The notes under the pieces were generated by a model, which was given only the letters and a program-made list of their open reading frames with translations, did no database searches and was not told where the DNA came from. The position numbers and the translations under genes were made by a program. Source: Symbiodinium natans (lineage: Eukaryota > Sar > Dinophyceae > Suessiales > Symbiodiniaceae). Taken from it: a DNA stretch of 64,000 nucleotides. Location: the NCBI GenBank assembly GCA_905221605.1, contig CAJNDS010002185.1, forward strand, positions 62,001 to 126,000, given 5' to 3'. Shown one piece after another: positions 41,616 through 52,965 of the stretch (positions are counted from its first letter, which is position 1; every line of letters starts with the position of its first letter).

Positions 41616-43514
41616 CTTCGGAGCTATAAGGGACTTTGGGGAACCTCTTCTGGGATTCCTGTAGGAGGAATATGGCATCTTGGAAGGGACCACTAGACCA
41701 TACACGCTGGAAATGCCCGAACATATGGGCACTACCCAAAATGGGACAAAATGGCCCCCAAACAGGGTTCCCCAAGTTGGGGGAATTGCCCATTAATATG
41801 GTCAAAAACCATGAAATTGGCTCCTGAGGGAACAGCAACGAACTTCAGGCAGAACACAAACAATCCCGCACAGAGGGTTAAGGGCCTATAGTTTAGATTG
41901 TTGGGGTTTACGTCTTAGGGATTCAGCAATGCATTTTTTCATGCTCTCAGAGATTCGACCGTTCCGGCCGCAAAAGTAGCACGCACGTGGGAGGATTGCA
42001 CTGGACTGCAGTTGTTGCGTGTCCAACACCCGGCGGGCTTCTGTAAGGCCTGGCCCCTCTGCCTCCGAAGCCCGCAAACTAGGTTCCCCAGTATCCAAAG
42101 GGCTTCTGAAAGCCTGAAGCCTGAAGCCTATAAAGCCTAAAGCCTAAAGCCTAAAGCCTACAGCCTAAGGCCTAAGGCCTAAGGCCTAAAGGCCTAAAGG
42201 CCTAAAGGCCTACAGGCCTAAAGGCCTAAAAGCCTAAAGGCCTGAAAGCCTAAAAGCCTAAACCCTCAAGGCTAAACCCTTGGAGGTCCCTAGCACCCTC
42301 AGGGATCCTTAAAAACCCTGAAGCCCTAAAACCCTGAACCCCAAACCAAAGATGGGAATATGGGTAGCACCCTCGCCTTTGTCCTAGGCTTTAGGGTTCA
42401 GGGTTTGGGGTTTAGGGTTTAGGGACTGCGGAATCACAAAGTTGGCTGAGGGGTTAAAGTTTAGGGTCTAGGGTTTAGGCTGACTACCATGTCTAGGCAC
42501 GGCCTGGCAGCTTGTGGGCCTAAGGGTTTGGGGCTTCTCTTAGACCGCTTCGGACAAAGCTAAGTGTTTCGGTCCCTCATCATTGCAGCCAGCTGGCTGA
42601 AGGCAACCAAACTACATATTCCCAACAAGCCTTAGTTGGCTTTTGAGGCTACCTCTTTTTTTTTGGGGGGGGGGGGGTTAAAAAAATGGCGTTTCAAGGC
42701 CTCAAGCAAAAGGGACACACAGATTACTACGAGGCATCCTCACCGAGATTTCATGATTCGACTCGCAAGATCACAGCTGGAAGCCGGACGCTTCAGGCGG
42801 GTTTTCGGAGGCGGGGGGGGCTCTTTACCTTCCCCTGGAGAGGTTGGTGCTCCAGGGTGAACAAAACTCACGGTGCACAGCAGGAAAGGCTTTCTCTCTC
42901 CTGTTTGAGTGTCGTCGGAGCGGCTCTGGCTTGAGGAAGGGAACCAAAAGAACCCTAAACCCCAAGCTCGAAAGCCTAAGCCTCGAACCCGAAACCCCGA
43001 ACCCAACGAGACCGCAAACCCTAAACCACGAAATCGAGCATGCCAAAAAGAAGCTTTACAAACACCAAACCCAAGCTCGACGTTAAGCCAGCATCCACAA
43101 AGGTTGTGGGGTGATCTGCACACTGGGTGATCTAGGTTTTAGGGGGGTTTGGGGTTTAGGGTTTTATCAAAGAGGTTCTCAGGAGTTTAGAGTTTAGGGT
43201 GAAATCCTAAACCCTTTCCTGCCCCAGCACCCATGCATCCAGCGAATTTGGCTGCTGCAACTCTTCTCCTGCACGTCTTCCGAAGGCCTGGTCTGATGTG
43301 TGAAAGGCTTCGGGTTCAGGGGCATCAAGGTTTAGGGGTTGCGCTTCAGGGCTTTCTGGCTTTAGGGCTTTGGGGCTTTAGGGGGAGTTTGGGGGGGGGG
43401 GGGGGGGGGGGGGGGCGGCGAGGACGAGGAGGAACAATCGGCCCTGGACGGCTGTGATCCTGGCCCAGCATCCATATAGCAGCTTTAAGCTTACCGTGGC
43501 ACTTTCGACATATG
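41616..43514. repeat. Unique blocks with a CCTAAAG-type array
   Basis: At 42110-42262 the tract is built of AAGCCTAAAGCCT and AAGGCCTAAAGGCCT units, a palindromic departure from CCCTAAA. T9 joined to G13 is at 42656-42677 and G25 at 43391-43415. No gene is supported; the minus frame at 42740-43123 is low-complexity Phe/Gly/Leu. Confidence 0.7.
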
Positions 43515-43610
43515 TCTACTTACATATATATACATATATATATACATGTATACATGTATATATGTATATATGTATGTATACATATATATATATATATGTA
43601 TGTACAATTA
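43515..43610. repeat. TATA/TACA microsatellite
   Basis: Alternating TATATA, TACATA and TGTATA units precede a 180-bp unique island and a second similar array at 43794-43877. Confidence 0.8.
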
Positions 43611-43680
43611 CATAAAACAGTGTGTCTCTATTGTTGAACGGATATCTTTACTTAAGGCACAATGTCCTCGCCTCCACGGC

Positions 43681-43794
43681 TCAAGAGATCAGCTTGATCG
43701 GCGCCGCTGCCCTGGAGCGCGCTGCGACGCCGATCTTGGCATTGGCGGCCGCTCGCGCCAGGTCCCCGTTGAGGGTCATGGTGCCTTTGGGCAT
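43681..43794 (-). CDS. Possible short exon or ORF between two microsatellites
   Basis: The minus strand encodes 37 aa from an ATG (43792-43794) to TGA (43681-43683). It begins MPKGTMTLNGDLARAA and ends APIKLIS. Composition is protein-like (G/C at third positions, balanced residues) and unlike its AT-repeat surroundings. No family is recognised. It could be the last exon of a split gene or a captured fragment. Confidence 0.25.
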   Translation of the reverse strand: MPKGTMTLNGDLARAAANAKIGVAARSRAAAPIKLIS

Positions 43795-43844
43795 ATATAC
43801 ATATATACATATATACATATATACATATATACATATATACATAT

Positions 43845-43876
<32 letters not shown>

Positions 43877-43877
43877 A
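43794..43877. repeat. ATATAC microsatellite
   Basis: Nine or so ATACAT/ATATAC units end in (TA)n at about 43852-43876. Confidence 0.8.
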
Positions 43878-46800
43878 GCGGCTATGTGCTGTGTGTAAGT
43901 GTACCTCATTTTGCGGGGGTTCTCTAAGTTAGGCCACCTCGGCCTCTCTGTCGCAGTTGAGCGCAAAAACCACGACGTCTTCTGAGCCCGAAGTAAACTC
44001 CATAGAAGCTTGAACACTAAACCCCAATGCCCTGAAACCGATGAGCCTTTCCTGGTAAAGCCCTTGGGACTCTAAGCCCCGAAACTGCTTTCCCCACGAA
44101 CTCCTAAACCCTAAACCCTAAACCCTAAACCCTAAACCCTAAACCCTAAACCCTAAACCCTAAACCTGGCCCCGATGCTGATGGCCACCCAACTTCCAGA
44201 GTAGTAGTCCTGCGCCAGCGGGGGGAAGGAGTGCGGATTCAGGGATTTAGGTTCAGGGGGTTTAGGGGCTTAGGTTTTAAGTTCTTAGGGGCTTGGGTTT
44301 AGGGGCTTAGGGGCTTAGGCAGCTAGGGGGTTTAGGGTTTAGGGTTTAGGGTCTTAGGTTTAGGGGCTTTAGGGGCTTAGGGGGGCTCGGCGGCTTAGCG
44401 AATTATGGCCTACGGGCTTACGGGTTTAGGCATGTAGGGTTTGGGGCTTCGTCACACTCTGGGTTCTGCTTGCAAGTTGTACCATCTCGACTCCAGCACT
44501 TTTGACAAGAAGAGGCCCCTTAAGCCAGACAAGCTTACACCCTAAGCGCCTCAGGGCAAACTCGCCAGGTGAGCCTTCTTTCTGGATCTAAGATTTCGGG
44601 ATTTTAGGGTTTGGGCTCTTCGGTGGCCCTTTGTTTACGAGCTCAGAGAGCCCTGCCCCATCCCCCCCCCCACATACCCCTGAAATTCGGCAATCTCCGA
44701 AATCTGTTTAAAACCCCAAGAAGCCCTATGGCCTTATGGGCCACTTGGCGTCAGACTCGTTGAGGGCGCTGAGCCCTAAACCCTAACCCCAAACCCCAAA
44801 CCCCAAACCCTAAACCCTAAACCCTAAACCCCTCCAACCCTGAAGCCCTTGCGAACTCTTGGGGGGAGGCGGGGGTCCCGGATTCGCTGCGTAGCCAACA
44901 GCCGACCTGCCGAGTCGATCAGCTCCTCCGCAGGACAGAAGAGGAGGGTTAAGGGGTTTTGGGTTTTTTAGGGATCTTGGCGGCTTCGTCAGCTGAATTT
45001 CGGGGTCCTTATTGAACAGCATGAAGGTATAGAGCAAGGGTTTGCAGATCTAGACCAGGGTTTATGTTCAGAGCGTACAAAGGTTTGGGTTTGGGCTTTC
45101 AACATCTAAATACGAGCACTTGGACCTCCAAAGCCGCACTGGGGCTTCTCTGGGTGTCTCCTGTTGCCGAGCCCCGCCCAGCGCCGTGGCAGGGCAGACA
45201 AGGCTGGAGAAGGTGGGCGCCGCCATGAACATGTTCACCTGGATAGCTGTCAAAATTATGATCCCTTTTGGGGTACCCCTAAATATTAGGTGCCGTAATT
45301 ATAATAGGGACCCAAAAAAGGACCTGAAGACAAAGGGCTTCTAGGGTTCAGGGGTTTATTTGGGTTTGGGGGGGGGTTTGAGGGTTCATGGGTTTATTTG
45401 GTTTTGAAGGTTTGAGGCTTTTAATTCGGGGCTTTCGGCTTCAGCGCTTGGGGTGTGGGCCTAAACCCTACTGTAACCCTAGACCCTAAACCCTAAAACC
45501 TAAGCCTTAAGCCTTCTAGCAAGAGCAACGACGTTGTTGAGTGTCGAACCCTTTCACAGCCCCGAGTCGCATCCAACCGGCAAGCCAAGGCTCTCAAGAA
45601 ACGCTATCATACGGCTCAGGGAACCTAAGCCCTAAACCCTGAACCCTAAACCCCAAACCCCAAACCCTAAACCCTAAACCCTAAACCCTAAACCCTAACA
45701 CGAACCTGCCACCCCGGATGGATGGTCTCCACCAAGCAGGCGCCGTCCACGTCCAGGGAGGAGGCCCAGCTTCCGGAGCTCTCCTCCACTCGAAGGGCTG
45801 AAGTTTCCGAGTAGGGTTTAGGGTTTAGGGTTTAGGGTTTAGGGTTTAGGGTTTAGGGTTTAGGGTTTAGGGTTTAGAGGGTTCTTGAGACTTAGGGCTT
45901 GTACCTGAGGGCTTCGGGCTTATTGGGCTGACCACAGGGATCCCTGGGACCACATTGTTTAGAACCCCGGAGTTTAGGTACCTGATGTTCTTACTAATTG
46001 CCTGTATCCGTAAACGATAAGCAGCCCAAAAAAGGAACCACATACAAGCCACCAGATAGGCCATGTCTTACACCCTGAACCCCTGGAACACTAAAGACAA
46101 CGCTGGCGCCAGGCTCCTTCTTGCCCAAGTGCTGAGAGACAGGGTTCAAGAAGTCCGCAGCTGAGCTTGCCTTGTGCGGACAGGTCTAGGGCTCACTGTA
46201 CGTACTGAAAGAGGACCCCCTATACCCGCAACCGACCACAAGCAGCACGCGCAAGAACCGCAATGGCTTAAAGCGGCCTGCCCTGTAGCTTAATTTTGTG
46301 GCATCTCGCCTAAACCCTGAAACCCCCGCATACCTCCTAACTAGCCAAGCAAGCACTAGGAGCCTAAAAGCTCAAACCGGTGGAGCTTCCAGGCCTCTGC
46401 CGGAAAAAGCACGAAGTCCACCACGACGCGCCAGATCGTCCTGGATGCCTGCATTGCTGCAATCCAGGAGTGGGGTTTCTGAACCCTAAACCCTTCAACC
46501 GTCAAACTTTAGGCTTTCAGTAAACCCGTCAGCTTTTCTTTAAGGAAGGAACTGTGGAAATTGAAAGCCATTCTTGGAAGGAAATCCGGGTCATCAAGCC
46601 CAGCACATGCGTTGAGATCACGCCGAGAGAGACAATCCCAGTGGCTGGCAAACCTAGCACCCTGGGCCCCCAGAAACACTCTGACACCCTTTGCCCTCAA
46701 CTCTCAACCCTAAACCCTAACCCCTCAACCCTAGACCAACCCTAAACCCTCAACCCTCAACCCTAAACCCTCAACCCTAATCCCTAAACCCTAAACCCTA

Positions 46801-47530
46801 AACCTTCAACCCTCAACCCTAAACCCTCAACCCTAATCCCTAAACCCTAAACCCTAAACCTTCAACCCTCAACCCTAAACCCTCAACCCTAATCCCTAAA
46901 CCCTAAACCCTGAGCCCTAATCTCGCACGGCGCCTCGGCGCCGTACTCCGCGCCAGGAGTGCCACTACCGCTGAAGCCCGTCCTGACTTCTAGCGAAGTG
47001 GGATGTAGGGCTTACAGGGTGTAGGGTTTAGGGTTTAGGGTTTGGGGCCATTTTGGGGGTTTAGGGTTTAGGGTTTAGGGTTTAGGGTTTAGGGTTTAGG
47101 GTTTAGGGTTTAGGGTTTAGGGTTTAGGGCCATTTTGGGGGTTTGGGGTTTAGGGCCATTTAGGGGCTACTAGGGTGTGGGGTTTGGGGTTTAGGGCCGG
47201 TTAGGGCCATTTAGGGTGTTGGGCAGATGCAAGGTTTCAAGGGTGCAAAGGGCTTATAGGTTTCAGGGCTCAACACTTAAATTTCAACCTTTGTAGGCTA
47301 AGGGCTTAGAGTACTAAGGCCTTGAAGGCAGTTGAGGCGTTTATAGGGCCTCCGGGTTGATATGATTGGAGTGACACCTTTTCAATGCACCTGAGCTGTG
47401 GTTTTTGGAAGGGTTGCGGACGCCTGCTCTGGTGTAGGGTTTAGGGTTTAGGGTTTAGGGTTTAGGGTTTAGGGTTTAGGGTTTAGGGTTTAGGGTTTAG
47501 GGTTTAGGGTTTAGGGTTTAGGGTTTTAGG
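43878..47530. repeat. Telomere-like tracts and unique blocks
   Basis: Tracts: 44103-44166, 44235-44400 (TTTAGGGGC-type variants), 44773-44830, 45625-45700, 45812-45882, 46690-46920 (CCCTCAA/CCCTAAT/CCTTCAA variants in a repeated pattern of about 60 bp), 47020-47215 (with GGGCCATTTTGGGGG interruptions), 47435-47525. Unique blocks carry only short frames without recognisable domains. Confidence 0.75.
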
Positions 47531-49378
47531 GTGCCCTCTGCAAACAACTTTTGCAGACCCTGAAGATGGCACGTGGAATTTAGATCAGCCTTTTGCGCCC
47601 ACGAACCATGAGCCCTAAATTCCCTTAATGCCCTACATGCCCTACATGATCTAAATACCCTCAATACCCTAACCACCCTTAATGCACTACATGCCCAAAT
47701 AACCTGACTGCATAACAGGTGCTGAGCACGGAGACCGCGGCCCTCTTCGAAGACCTGCAGAGGCAGAGGGGCGTTGCTTTTCTGAGCCTCTAAGCTCACG
47801 GCTTCAAAGCTCGACCCCCTAAACCCTAAACACGAAATAAACCCTAAACCCTAAACCCTGAACCCTAAACCTAAACCCTAAACCCTAAACCCTAAACCCT
47901 AAACCCTAAACCCTCAACCCTAAACCCGAAACCCCAAGCCCGTTCTTGCTTCATGGGCTTCCAGGAGTTATGGGTCACACGAAAATGGGGAAGAGAGTTT
48001 TGGGCTTAGGGTTTGACTTTTTTTGGAGTGTCGTGATCCAGAAACATCCAACAAACACTGGCCCTCGGAACCTAAATCCACCCGCACACCCCAACCCCGA
48101 AAGATCCCGAAAAGCGCAACAGGCTTTAGGAGCTTAGGGGGTCAGCACTGCTTGCTTCGAACTCAGGGCACAGGTCCTTCAGGCTTCAGGGGTTTCCCGG
48201 GTTTAAGGTCTAAGGTCTAAGGTTAGCAGGCAAGTCTAAGGGGAAGTCCGAGGTATGAAAGCCGAGCCCATGCGAACCTGACGAGCGCCCAGCAGCCAAG
48301 TCGGAAGCTTGGCTGGAGCAAGTTCGCACCCCGGGTTTACCCTAAACCCTAAACCCTAAACCCTAAACCCCTGACGAACAGCAAGATAGGAGGCCTGAGC
48401 CCAGTTCGGAACCAGCCCAGTCGAGGGGCACCTCACTTTCTTGCAACAAAAAGCCAAGCGCCACAACAACGGCCAATTGTTTTGGGTTTCGGGTTTAGCG
48501 TTTAGGGTTTAGGGACTAGCTGCTTTTTTTCCGCCAATTCTTTGTTTATGCAACAAGCTAAGGGGTTTGGGGGCGTCCCGGGCTTTTTTGGGGGCTTAGG
48601 CTTGGGGCTTTGGGGTTCGGATTGCCATCTTTTGCAGCAGGCTCGCCTGAGGACTGCGACGCGCTACCCAAAGCCAAGCCCTAAACCCTTAAGCCCCATG
48701 ACCCCCCATAACCCTATAAAGCCCTATAAAGGAAGCCGTGTAAACCCGACCCCCCTAAACGCAAAGCCCTCCAGCAGCCATGAAATTCAAGACCAACATT
48801 GGCCCTGCGCTGCGTGGCCGCCAGCATCTTGTAGCTGGTAGCGATGAGGGTCTCCCACTTCCTGGGTCTCGGGGTTCTAGAGGTTCTAGGAGGGTTTAGG
48901 GTTTAGGGTTTAGGGTTTAGGGTTCAGGTTCCAGAAGTTCCAGGGGTTCCAGGCGTTCCAGGGGTTGGGTTGTAGGGGTTACAGGGGTCCATAAACTCCA
49001 ACACAGCACCCCCCCCCCCCCCCCCCCCCCCCCCCCTCAAATCCCCACGCGCATCTGGCCTTTGGGTTACAGTGGAGCCTCAAAAAAATAAAAAGATCAA
49101 TCACACTACACTCTACAATCCCGAAAAACAACCGTATAAACTCTGAACCCCTAACCCCGGAATTTGAGTCTAGACTCTAGACTCGAAACTCTCAACCCCC
49201 AAAACCCGGAGTCTACAGAACCGGCCATTGAGCTCAGGGTCCCTTCGAAGCCGTCACCCTCGGAAGAGGATCCGCCATAGCGGGCATCGTGGGAGGCCCT
49301 GGGCAACGAGGACTTAGGGTTTAGGGTTTAGGGTTTAGGGTTTAGGGCTTAGGGTTTAGGGTTTAGGGTTTAGGGTTT
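47531..49378. repeat. Telomere-like tracts and unique blocks
   Basis: CCCTAAA lies at 47815-47935 and 48340-48370. TTTAGGG lies at 48893-48925 and 49314-49378. A C28 run is at 49009-49036. No gene is supported; the minus frame at 47518-47799 (93 codons) shows no domain. Confidence 0.7.
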
Positions 49379-49487
49379 CTTGGTACCCCAGTAACCATAT
49401 TGTAGTAAGGGCACCCTTTTTTTGGTTGGCTAATTTATAAGGGAACCTTGAACCAAAAAAAGAAAAGGGTACCACTGGGCTACCAAG
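49379..49487. repeat. Palindromic element inside a TTTAGGG tract
   Basis: Left end CTTGGTACCCCAGTAACC and reverse-complemented right end CTTGGTAGCCCAGTGGTACC match closely. The 109-bp element is entered from TTTAGGG repeats on the left (49314-49378) and left into TTTAGGG repeats on the right (from about 49488). It therefore appears inserted into a single telomere-like array. Confidence 0.6.
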
Positions 49488-52400
49488 GTTTAGGGTTTAG
49501 GGTTTAGGGTTTAGGGTTTAGGGTTTAGGGTTTAGGGTATCTTCTGTTGGGTTCGTCAAACTCTAGAAACGAAGTCTCCCCGCGCAGCCCCATCCTCCCG
49601 AGGCTTGAATCAGACATCCCCCTGCACTTGCAAGGCTTGATCACAAAGAGAACGTGGGTGTGGAGGGCAGGAAAGAGCAGGAAGCGACGACTCAAAGGCA
49701 AGAGCCTACCAGCGAGGGGGGGGTTTAGGGTTTAGGGTTTAGGGTTTAGGGTTTAGGGTTTAGGGTTTAGGATTTAGGGTTTAGGGTTTGGGGTTTGGGG
49801 TTTGGGGCGGGGAGGGGGGGGGATGGCAGTCATGAGCTATTGCCTGCAGAACCAAATGGGGAACACCCGCCCGCCCCAATGCTATGTGGACGAGCGAGTG
49901 CCGTAGCCTCCGAAGGCACTGCCACAACGTCTCTGTCTCTGTGTGTGGATGGTTCCTCAGACGGCCTGTGATACGAAGCCCTCCCTTTTTAAGGATGAAT
50001 TCTTTGAAATTCTCTACAAGCAAGCAAAACACGAACTAGAAAAGTTAGAAATCATCAAAGACAGCGGGGGAAGCAACCTTGTGGAACAACCCCAAAGAGA
50101 CCGAGGCCAGACTCTCGACACGTTTGGAGTTGCTCCCCGCTGAAGTGCTTCTTCGTCAGAGACTCGACTGTCTCTGACTGTTTAGGGTTTAGGGTTTAGG
50201 GTTTAGGGCGGCTTAGCAACATCACGACTCAAGGAAACTCTGGCGAGTACACTGGCGAGTGCGGGCAGGACGCATGTAGTCCCGGCACAGGCGGTAGACG
50301 CCCGGTGCATGGTAGCTGGGATTCTGACCTGCCATTAGAGCATCGGGGCTCATAGCAAGGTGGTTTGAACCCCAAAAACATCTACCTGCCCAACTACTTT
50401 TATGCATTGCCTTGCAATTACGTGGTAACGTGTTGCGCCAGGGCTGTGATTTAGGCTTCGTGTTGGTGACTTGGGTTAGACAAACTCGGCAGTTGTTGCA
50501 ATGGTTGTGTTACTTACTAAGTCACACTCGGGAGCGAGGGAAGCAACCGGGACTTTGAACTCAAAGATCCACGTGTGTACCATTCGTGCTGGGTGGAAAG
50601 CCCTGAGCAGGTTTAGGGTTTAGGGTTTAGGGTTTAGGGTTTAGGGTTTAGGGTTTAGGGTTCAGGGTTTAGAGTTTAGGGTTTAGGGTCCCCCCCAAAC
50701 CCAAAAACATGTGGTAAACCTAAACCTCCCCAATTGTACTTGTTTGAACGAACATTCCTTCAACAATTGCATTACAAGAGTATGGCTTTTTTATGTACTA
50801 CATTGAGTACTATTCTCGTTTAAGATTTCAATCAAAGGTTCATGCAGAACACCTATTTTCTGCGTATTGTTCTTGGAAACGATGAACGCCTCCACGCTAG
50901 TGCCCCGAACCTTTCGACCCCCAAGCCCAAGAACTCGAAAGACCTAACGTTCCGGGTTTGGGGTTCCAGGTTTCGGGATTTATGAGTCATTCCCAAACTT
51001 CACCCCTCCCCCGGCCCCAAACCCAAAAACAACTAGAACACGCCAGAGCCCACAATCCCAAAACTCGAAACCCTGCACCCGCGTACACTCCATGCAAACC
51101 CCCCCTCTTGTTGGCCTTGGGAGCCCCAGCCGCCCCAGCAGGAGCCCAGCTTCACCTGGGATGGATTTTGGGGGCCCGGGAAAATGCGGTTTCGGGTTGA
51201 GGGTGTTCGGGGTTATATAATAAGTGGGTAACCCTAAACCCTAAACCCTAAACCCCAAACCCTAAACTCCCCCATCGGCACTTAAAACTGCTTCCCAAGC
51301 CCAGTGGCGATCTGGTGGCTGCCGCTTGGGGAAGGTGTCGTGGAGCTGACGTAGAACTGCCTTGGGGGGAGGCTCGGAGACTGGGAGGCTCCTAGCCCTA
51401 AACCCTGAACCCTAAACCCTAAACCCCAAACCCTAAACCCCAAACCCTAAACCCTAAACGCCACACTCTAAACCCTAAACTCGGAGGGCTCAGGGGGAGG
51501 GTTTAGGGTTAAAGCATCTTCGGGTTCACTGCCGAGGGCCCCAGCCCCTAAAGCCTCTGCTGCTGATTGTTGTTTGGGTTTAGGGTTTAGGGTTTAGGGT
51601 TTAGGGTTTAGGGTTTAGGGTTTAGGGTTTAGGGTTTAGGGTTTAGGGTTTAGGGTTTTTAGGGACTTTCCCGCAACCCTCATTGGCTGTGGCGGCCTGA
51701 AACTGTAGCCCCTTGCCCCCGCAAAAAAACCCGACATATCAAGCTCCCAGGGTTTAGGGTCTGGGGGTTCCGCAAGGATTTGGCGGTTAACGCCTCATGC
51801 TTGCGAGAAACTTGCAGGTGTCGTAGGCCCACTGGCCGACTTCATCCAGCCAGTCCTCACAAGTTTGTTGTGCACTTTCTGCCTTAGCCAAACTCCTAAC
51901 CCCTAAACTCTAAACCCGCTCATCCATAGACACACGTGGTTCCGAAGGCCTTCGTAGACCTGACATCCTCCAGCCTTGCAGCCGTATACACTCTTCCTCC
52001 AACGTCCCACTCAGAAAGCTACGGTGCACTCTACAGACATGAACAAGGGAAAGCTGCGCCAACCAGGCGTCTGCTACAGTAAAGGGGCTCGGTGTTGATG
52101 ACCCCCTCCAGCGCCAAGACTTTACATGTTTAAGCCTCCTAAACCCTAAACCCTAAACCCTAAACCCTAAACCCTAAACCCTAAACCCTGAACAGACTGA
52201 GCGAGGTTGTTATTGGGCATCCTTGCCCTGAAACGAGGCTTGGGGCTTAGGGGTTTGTGCAAACAAAGACGATCCAGGTATTGGCGATTAAACCGATGTA
52301 GGGCCTCCCGAAACCACGGTTTAGGGTTTAGGGTTTAGGGTTTAGGGTTTAGGGTTTAGGGTTTAGGGTTTAGGGTTTAGGGTTTAGGGTTGAAGGTTCA

Positions 52401-52692
52401 GGGCTTACGGGGTTTAGCATGGGTGTTAGGCACCGGGCTTATGGTGGCCCAGCCCCCCAGGCTTGCTTAACCCGGGACACCCTGCACCCTGAGCCATCGC
52501 CTTATCTGAGCCCAAACAGCTACCCTAAACCCTAAACCCTAAACCCTAAACCCTAAACCCCAAACCCCAAACCCTAAACCCTAAAACCCCCTAGACCCTA
52601 AACCCTAAAACCCCCTAAACCCTAAGCCCTAAGCCCTAAACCCTAAACCCTAAAGCCTAAACCCTAAACCCTAAACCCTAAACCCTTCCCCC

Positions 52693-52693
<1 letters not shown>
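49488..52693. repeat. Telomere-like tracts and unique blocks
   Basis: Tracts: 49488-49540, 49723-49807, 50180-50208, 50610-50692, 51230-51268, 51400-51478, 51576-51658, 52138-52193, 52318-52392, 52523-52686. The block 49840-50160 and the block 50700-50900 are unique with short frames only. No gene is supported. Confidence 0.75.

Positions 52694-52730
<37 letters not shown>
52694..52730. repeat. 37-nt cytosine homopolymer at the end of a CCCTAAA tract
   Basis: The C-run directly follows a CCCTAAACCCTTCCCCCA transition, so the C-rich strand of the telomere-like tract runs into the homopolymer. Confidence 0.8.
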
Positions 52731-52844
52731 TTGTTGTGGGTATGCCATCCATCCCGGTCCGGCTGACGGCTGGTGCCCTCCAAGGCCAAGACGGCCAGCA
52801 ACCTCAGTTCTGATCCGAAACCCTCGTGTACGATGATGTTTTAT

Positions 52845-52965
52845 AGCATGGCATTGTTACATTACTATATTGCTATATTGCTGTATTTCTATATTTCCAT
52901 ATCTCAATATTACTATGTTACGATGTTGCTATTACTAGATTGCTATATCACTATATTTCTCCACC
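52845..52965. repeat. Degenerate AT-rich minisatellite
   Basis: About a dozen units near TATATTGCTA or TATATTACTA repeat with a period of about 9-10 bp. The block is AT-rich in an otherwise GC-richer setting. Confidence 0.65.
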
